Source of the DNA: Candidatus Saccharimonadota bacterium
Lineage (GTDB): Bacteria > Patescibacteriota > Saccharimonadia > Saccharimonadales > Saccharimonadaceae
Assembly (NCBI GenBank): GCA_017418275.1
Contig: JAFONX010000025.1
Coordinates: 44,600-108,599 of the forward strand
Direction: 5' to 3'
Length of the DNA stretch: 64,000 nucleotides
Below are positions 60,230-64,000 of this stretch, piece by piece. The notes below the pieces were generated by a model. The model saw only the letters and a program-made list of their open reading frames with translations. It was not told where the DNA came from and did no database searches. How positions within the stretch are numbered: position 1 is the first letter of the stretch; every line of letters begins with the position of its first letter. The position numbers and the translations under genes were made by a program.

Positions 60230-61728
60230 AAATATATTCTACCATATTTCCGAGATTTTTCCAGGAGAGGTGGTCGTACGTAAAGTGGGCGAAAGTCGAA
60301 TTTCGTGCGTAATTTCAGGTATAAAAAGAGCAGAGTTGGTATCAAAACGAGCAAGAGCGTAAGAATATTTCCACTTTCGAGTGAGAAATAGCCAAATTTA
60401 AGGCTGGCTAACTTTTCTATGACTGTAAGATGAAAACCGAGCAAGGCTTTTGTGACAATAATTAATAAATCTCCTAGTCCTATAACAGGCGCAAAAATCA
60501 CGCAGAGAACGCTCAGGAGCATCACGACGGGGATACTCGGCGAAACTAAGAGATTGGAAACTAAGCCTAGTACTGAGAAGCTTCCGAAGTTATAGATGCT
60601 GAGTGGCAGACAACAAAGTTGGGCGGCCGTGCTTTGCAAGATGGAATCTGCGATAAAATTTAGCTTTTCGGAATCGTAAAAGAATTTCTTGAATAGCGGC
60701 ACGAGTAGAAGCAGTCCTGCAAAAGAAGCAAAAGATAATTGCCAGGCAACATCTAACACGTAGAGTGGATTGTAAATTAGGCTAATTACCATGGCGAGCA
60801 GCAAGAGCCTACCGGGATGAAATTTTCGCCCAAAATACCATGCAAATAAACTAAGCCCACTGATTAAAGCTGCGCGCAGAATGCTGGCGCTCAACCCTGC
60901 AATTGATACGAAACATATAATAACGAGCGCTGAGGCGAAAATTGCCCCAAAGCGCGACAATTTACCAAAACTATTTTTCGCTAAGCTTACAAGAATTCCT
61001 AAATGAAAACCGGAAGCTACGACAATGTGTGAAAGACCTGCAATCTTTAGCTCCTCGCTTAATCTATCACTCATGTAAGATTTTTCGCCAGTTAAATAAC
61101 CTAGCGCAAGCGCAAGCTCGTCCTGATTCTCGGCACCAAAAAGCTGCTCTAATTTCTTAGAGAAAAGCACACGCAGGCGCAGAAAGAATGATGGTGGATC
61201 TGGCTTAGATAACAAGATTAATTCTGGACGCGAAAGGTATAGGTCGTACTTTCCGAAGCCGGCACTTGGCGCGGCGCGAAGGATTAGCTTGTCTCCGGAT
61301 TCAAGCGAAAAATCTCCTGTCGGTAAAGAAATATAGCTCGAGATTTGTTTCTTCTCTCCGCCAATTAAAAGCGAATCGCTTTCGAAGCGCCAACTACCAT
61401 TCTTAACTCTGGGCGTATTAGAAATGATTAGCTCTAAGACATACGTTTGCCCAATCATTTCTGCAGCTTCGGCTCTGTCTCGATTGATTTTATCCGTGCG
61501 CAGAACGCCAAAAATAATGCCCGCAAAAACTGCAAAAAACACGCGCCCAAAGCGTTTGAAAACGAAAGAGTTAAAGAGCGTGAAGAAAAACGCCACCAAA
61601 TATAGAAGAAAGATATTAAAGCAAATGTTTTGAATGATTAATGTAATGATTGACAAGATAGTTCCCGCACAAAAGCAGATCAAGATGCAGGAGTAATGGT
61701 ATTTGATTATCTTTGCGTTTTTCTTCAT
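60223..61728 (-). CDS. comEC: ComEC/Rec2 DNA-uptake channel without hydrolase domain
   Basis: A 501-residue membrane protein. Two or three N-terminal helices, an OB-like outer domain (DUF4131; SNTPRVKNGSWRFESDSLL), then the Competence domain with LALGYLTGEKSYMSDRLSEELKIAGLSHIVVASGFHLGI and several helices. The C-terminal metallo-beta-lactamase-like domain of full ComEC is missing: the protein ends soon after the last helices. It forms the inner-membrane pore for single-stranded DNA in natural transformation. An ATG at 61743 is also possible. 61728 is preferred because CAAAAT lies 6 nt before it. Confidence 0.92.
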   Translation of the reverse strand: MKKNAKIIKYHYSCILICFCAGTILSIITLIIQNICFNIFLLYLVAFFFTLFNSFVFKRFGRVFFAVFAGIIFGVLRTDKINRDRAEAAEMIGQTYVLELIISNTPRVKNGSWRFESDSLLIGGEKKQISSYISLPTGDFSLESGDKLILRAAPSAGFGKYDLYLSRPELILLSKPDPPSFFLRLRVLFSKKLEQLFGAENQDELALALGYLTGEKSYMSDRLSEELKIAGLSHIVVASGFHLGILVSLAKNSFGKLSRFGAIFASALVIICFVSIAGLSASILRAALISGLSLFAWYFGRKFHPGRLLLLAMVISLIYNPLYVLDVAWQLSFASFAGLLLLVPLFKKFFYDSEKLNFIADSILQSTAAQLCCLPLSIYNFGSFSVLGLVSNLLVSPSIPVVMLLSVLCVIFAPVIGLGDLLIIVTKALLGFHLTVIEKLASLKFGYFSLESGNILTLLLVLIPTLLFLYLKLRTKFDFRPLYVRPPLLEKSRKYGRIYLC

Positions 61729-61888
61729 GCAACCATTTTGCATAATGCTCTAGAAAAGTGAAGCAGAAGCTTTTTCTAACAGATTAATTTACAAAAACTT
61801 AAAAAGCAGATGCACTGCGCATAGACTGAAAACTTACAACTTTCCGATAGCTAGCGACGACTCAAGCTTGGGTGTTATAATTTTGGCA

Positions 61889-63808
61889 ATGCTAATGGCG
61901 AAAAAACCAAAAACATCATTGCGTGTACGCTTGCAGGCGATTGAGCCACATACGAAATACATCACAAGCTCTATTCTATTCTTAGTGCTTTTTGCATTGT
62001 TTTTGACTTGGTTTATTGAGTACCGCTATTTTATTAACGATGTGCGACAAACCTGGGATTTTGTATTTGGGAGTTTTCGACCTTTTATTTTTAATGCGCT
62101 ACTTGTTTTCTTGGTTTTGTTGGCACTTTGGGGTCTAACGGGGCGTCCAGCAATCAGTGCCTGTATTCTATGGATTACTATGACAATTGTTTGTTATATT
62201 AATGCGAATAAAATTATTGCGCGGGCGAATCCGCTTTTGCCGGAGGATTTTCAGCTTGCTGGCGCGGGCGGCAGTTTAACCAAGTTTCTCGATCCGCTGT
62301 CTATTCTAAGCCTACTGGCAGCCTGTCTGATTGTTGTGATTATTACAACAATATTCTGCAAAAAACTCGAAAAACGTCTTAGCCTTAAAAATCCGTACCA
62401 CAAAGACCTAGAAAAAAACTTTAATGTGCGCCATATGCTTGCTCTGCGTATTATCGTTTTCTTTTTTGGCGTGATGGCTTTTATGAATGTGACGGAATTC
62501 GCACGGCATAATTCTGGCGAACGCTACGAGGATGTCGCTTTCTTGGGTACAACTTTTACAGCCTGGAATCAGACTCGTAACTACAACGAGAATGGTTTCG
62601 TCCTGGGCTTTTTATATAATCTCCAAAAACTGGAAGTTGCTCAACCTGACGAATACACCGAGGAGAGTCTAGCTCAAATGTTTGCGGAGTATCGCCAACT
62701 TGCAGAACAGAGCAACAAGGCGCGTTTCGACCCAGAAAAAGATGACGTTAGTTTAGTTATAATCCTCAACGAATCGTTCTACGATCCGAGCGTTGAGTGG
62801 CAGGGTGAAAGCTTTGAAAAATACTATCCGCACAGTGGTGGCGAAATTTTGCCGAATTTGCGCAAAATCCAGGCTAACTATCCAAGTGGCATTATGTACT
62901 CGACGGATTATGGCGGCGGCACAGCAAATATTGAATTTGAGACCCTGACGGGATTATCGAATTATTGGCAAAATACCGTCCCATACACGGCTATTATTCC
63001 AAAACTCGATAAGGTTTCTTCGATTGCATCAATATTCAAAGCGCAGGACTATGATACGCTAGCGATTCACCCTTTTAATGGCGGGATGTACAAGCGTAAT
63101 ATCTCTCTCGTCAAGGAGGGCTTTAATAGGCTAATTGCAGAAGACGAGATGGACTATACTGAACATGACGGCAACTCGGAATATATTAACGACCGCTCAG
63201 CCTACCAACAGACTCTTGATGCCCTTAAAGGAACCGACGATAACCAAGTTATTATGCTCATTACGATGCAAAATCATACGCCGTACCACGAAGATAATTA
63301 CGAAGAGACGCAGTTTGCGATTACTGACGAAGAGATCGATGAGGATCATCGCAAACAAATCGCGACCTACTATCAGAGTCTACATAATTCCGATGCTTAC
63401 CTCGGAGAGTTTATGAATGGCCTTGAGAAGTTAGATAAAAAAGTGGCGGTGTTGTTCTTTGGCGACCATTCAGCTGGCCTTTTTGACGTCGTGCGCGAAA
63501 ACGAGAATAAAGAAGTACGAGATCTTTCGCGCCTTACGCCGTATTTTGTCTATACAAACTATGCTGCAGATTTTCAGACCGAACATTTGCCAACTGTAAC
63601 GCCAAATTGCCTGGTTAATGTCACGCTCAATACCTTGAATTGGCAAAAAAGTTCGCGCTACTACTTCCTGGACGAAGTTTGTGCTACAACTCCAATTCTG
63701 TCGCCAAGCTATTATGATGATTCTGAACTTATCGAGTCGGAAACAATCAAGAAATATCGCCTTCTGATTTACGACGCCTTAAGTGGCAAGAATAACTGGC
63801 AAGAATAG
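61889..63808 (+). CDS. LtaS-like sulfatase-family phosphoglycerol transferase
   Basis: A 639-residue protein. About five N-terminal membrane helices (to ~residue 200) are followed by an outer sulfatase/alkaline-phosphatase-fold domain: SLVIILNESFYDPS (metal-binding Glu), YGGGTANIEFETLTG (nucleophile Thr), ITMQNHTPYH and VLFFGDHSAGL (metal-binding Asp-His). Members (LtaS and relatives) transfer glycerol phosphate or similar head groups to build lipoteichoic acid or decorate glycans. An extended -10 (TGT, TATAAT 61876-61881) is 7 nt before the ATG at 61889, which sets the start. An upstream TTG frame overlaps the promoter and is unlikely. Confidence 0.9.
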   Translation: MLMAKKPKTSLRVRLQAIEPHTKYITSSILFLVLFALFLTWFIEYRYFINDVRQTWDFVFGSFRPFIFNALLVFLVLLALWGLTGRPAISACILWITMTIVCYINANKIIARANPLLPEDFQLAGAGGSLTKFLDPLSILSLLAACLIVVIITTIFCKKLEKRLSLKNPYHKDLEKNFNVRHMLALRIIVFFFGVMAFMNVTEFARHNSGERYEDVAFLGTTFTAWNQTRNYNENGFVLGFLYNLQKLEVAQPDEYTEESLAQMFAEYRQLAEQSNKARFDPEKDDVSLVIILNESFYDPSVEWQGESFEKYYPHSGGEILPNLRKIQANYPSGIMYSTDYGGGTANIEFETLTGLSNYWQNTVPYTAIIPKLDKVSSIASIFKAQDYDTLAIHPFNGGMYKRNISLVKEGFNRLIAEDEMDYTEHDGNSEYINDRSAYQQTLDALKGTDDNQVIMLITMQNHTPYHEDNYEETQFAITDEEIDEDHRKQIATYYQSLHNSDAYLGEFMNGLEKLDKKVAVLFFGDHSAGLFDVVRENENKEVRDLSRLTPYFVYTNYAADFQTEHLPTVTPNCLVNVTLNTLNWQKSSRYYFLDEVCATTPILSPSYYDDSELIESETIKKYRLLIYDALSGKNNWQE

Positions 63809-63893
63809 AGAAAGTATTCCCCGTGTGATATAATTTTAACGGGGGATTTTATAAACTTTTGATACACTGATTAAAATCTAGAAAAGAGGAACT

Positions 63894-64000
63894 ATGAATA
63901 CGCTTTGGGTTGTCATAGCTCTTGTTGTTGGTATCGCGGTGGGCGCGGGTATTTTTGCCATCTATAACAAGAGCAAGGAACGTGGTGGTCAAAACAAGGC
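63894..64000 (+). CDS. rny: Start of a membrane-anchored protein, probably ribonuclease Y
   Basis: Only the first 35 codons are in the window. A Shine-Dalgarno AGAGGA precedes the ATG. The peptide has a hydrophobic N-terminal helix (WVVIALVVGIAVGAGIFAIY) followed by basic/polar residues (NKSKERGGQNK), as in RNase Y, whose membrane anchor leads into a coiled coil. The call is tentative without the KH and HD domains. The gap 63809-63893 contains an inverted repeat, ATTCCCCGT / ACGGGGGAT, with a -10-like TATAAT in its loop. Confidence 0.4.
   Translation, partial: MNTLWVVIALVVGIAVGAGIFAIYNKSKERGGQNK

Noticed and set aside
61868..61888. TTG at 61868 as start of the LtaS-like gene
   Set aside because: It lies upstream of the extended -10 box, so it would not be in the message. 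The ATG at 61889 fits the leaderless pattern.
1..64000. Insertion sequences, transposases, integrases, prophage or CRISPR-Cas genes
   Set aside because: None were recognised in any frame. The only mobile-like trace is the rearranged tRNA-Met fragment at 40472-40553.

Overview
The window looks like a chromosome segment of a small-genome ultrasmall bacterium of the Candidatus Saccharibacteria (TM7) type. This is an inference from several signs: dense, short intergenic gaps; very many genes whose -10 box sits 6-8 nt before the start codon; half-size TsaB; ComEC without its hydrolase domain; a type IV pilus/competence set (PilB-like ATPase, pilin, ComEC); few biosynthetic genes; and several large secreted cell-wall hydrolases and surface proteins that suit a host-attached life. 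I could not run a phylogeny. UGA is an ordinary stop codon in most genes here: two genes ending in TGA are followed at once by intrinsic terminators.

Layout. 1-7 kb: an MFS transporter and an envelope-glycan cluster (GT2, a membrane protein fused to a GT-D glycosyltransferase, a Wzx-like flippase, another GT2). 7-12.7 kb: tRNA-Asn, glmS, small orphan genes and an ABC exporter. 12.7-20.4 kb: a four-part cell-wall hydrolase (SGNH + lysozyme + transglycosylase-like + CHAP/NlpC-like), a PEGA membrane protein, an auxin-efflux-type carrier, a frameshifted purC, a CaCA antiporter and a VanY/LdcB-type carboxypeptidase. 20.4-22.4 kb: the 3' stump of a giant surface-protein gene, a surface protein, an FtsB/DivIC-like protein, tRNA-Ile2(CAU) and tRNA-fMet. 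22.4-26.3 kb: a flavoprotein that lacks its redox cysteines, and a lamin-tail surface protein gene with three in-frame TGA codons, each where Trp fits. 26.3-34.9 kb: ruvC-ruvA, a 24-codon gene with a structured leader, a DsbA-like protein, CBS and EamA proteins, CIRCE-dnaJ, ruvB, rubrerythrin, a secreted HNH nuclease, and rplS with an rnhB-yraN fusion. 34.9-41.3 kb: PilB-like ATPase, SpoU methyltransferase, bPH2 protein, a retropepsin-like/RimK pair, pilin, tRNA-Met and tRNA-Ser with tRNA-derived debris, dut. 41.3-50 kb: a single 2,890-residue surface protein with nine InlB-type repeats and a long beta-helix-like part. 50-64 kb: yebC, recA-recX, PRC-barrel, tilS, a G5/Rpf-like hydrolase, rsmA, metG, tsaE-tsaB, comEC, an LtaS-like sulfatase and the start of a probable rny.

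How it fits together. Homologous recombination (recA, recX, ruvA, ruvB, ruvC) and DNA uptake (ComEC, pilin, PilB, secreted nuclease) are both present, consistent with natural competence and nucleotide scavenging. Secreted hydrolases, VanY, the LtaS-like enzyme and the glycan cluster would remodel its own or host envelope. TilS and its substrate tRNA-Ile2 are both in the window.

Most striking: (1) the uninterrupted 468-codon frame at 24864-26267 with three TGA codons; (2) the giant protein, in which a sortase-like tail and a second signal-peptide-like segment sit inside one reading frame; (3) the diverged 3' stump of a paralogue of that gene 21 kb away; (4) a two-class promoter grammar: extended -10 boxes for leaderless genes, and -35/17/-10 with leader and Shine-Dalgarno for the rest.
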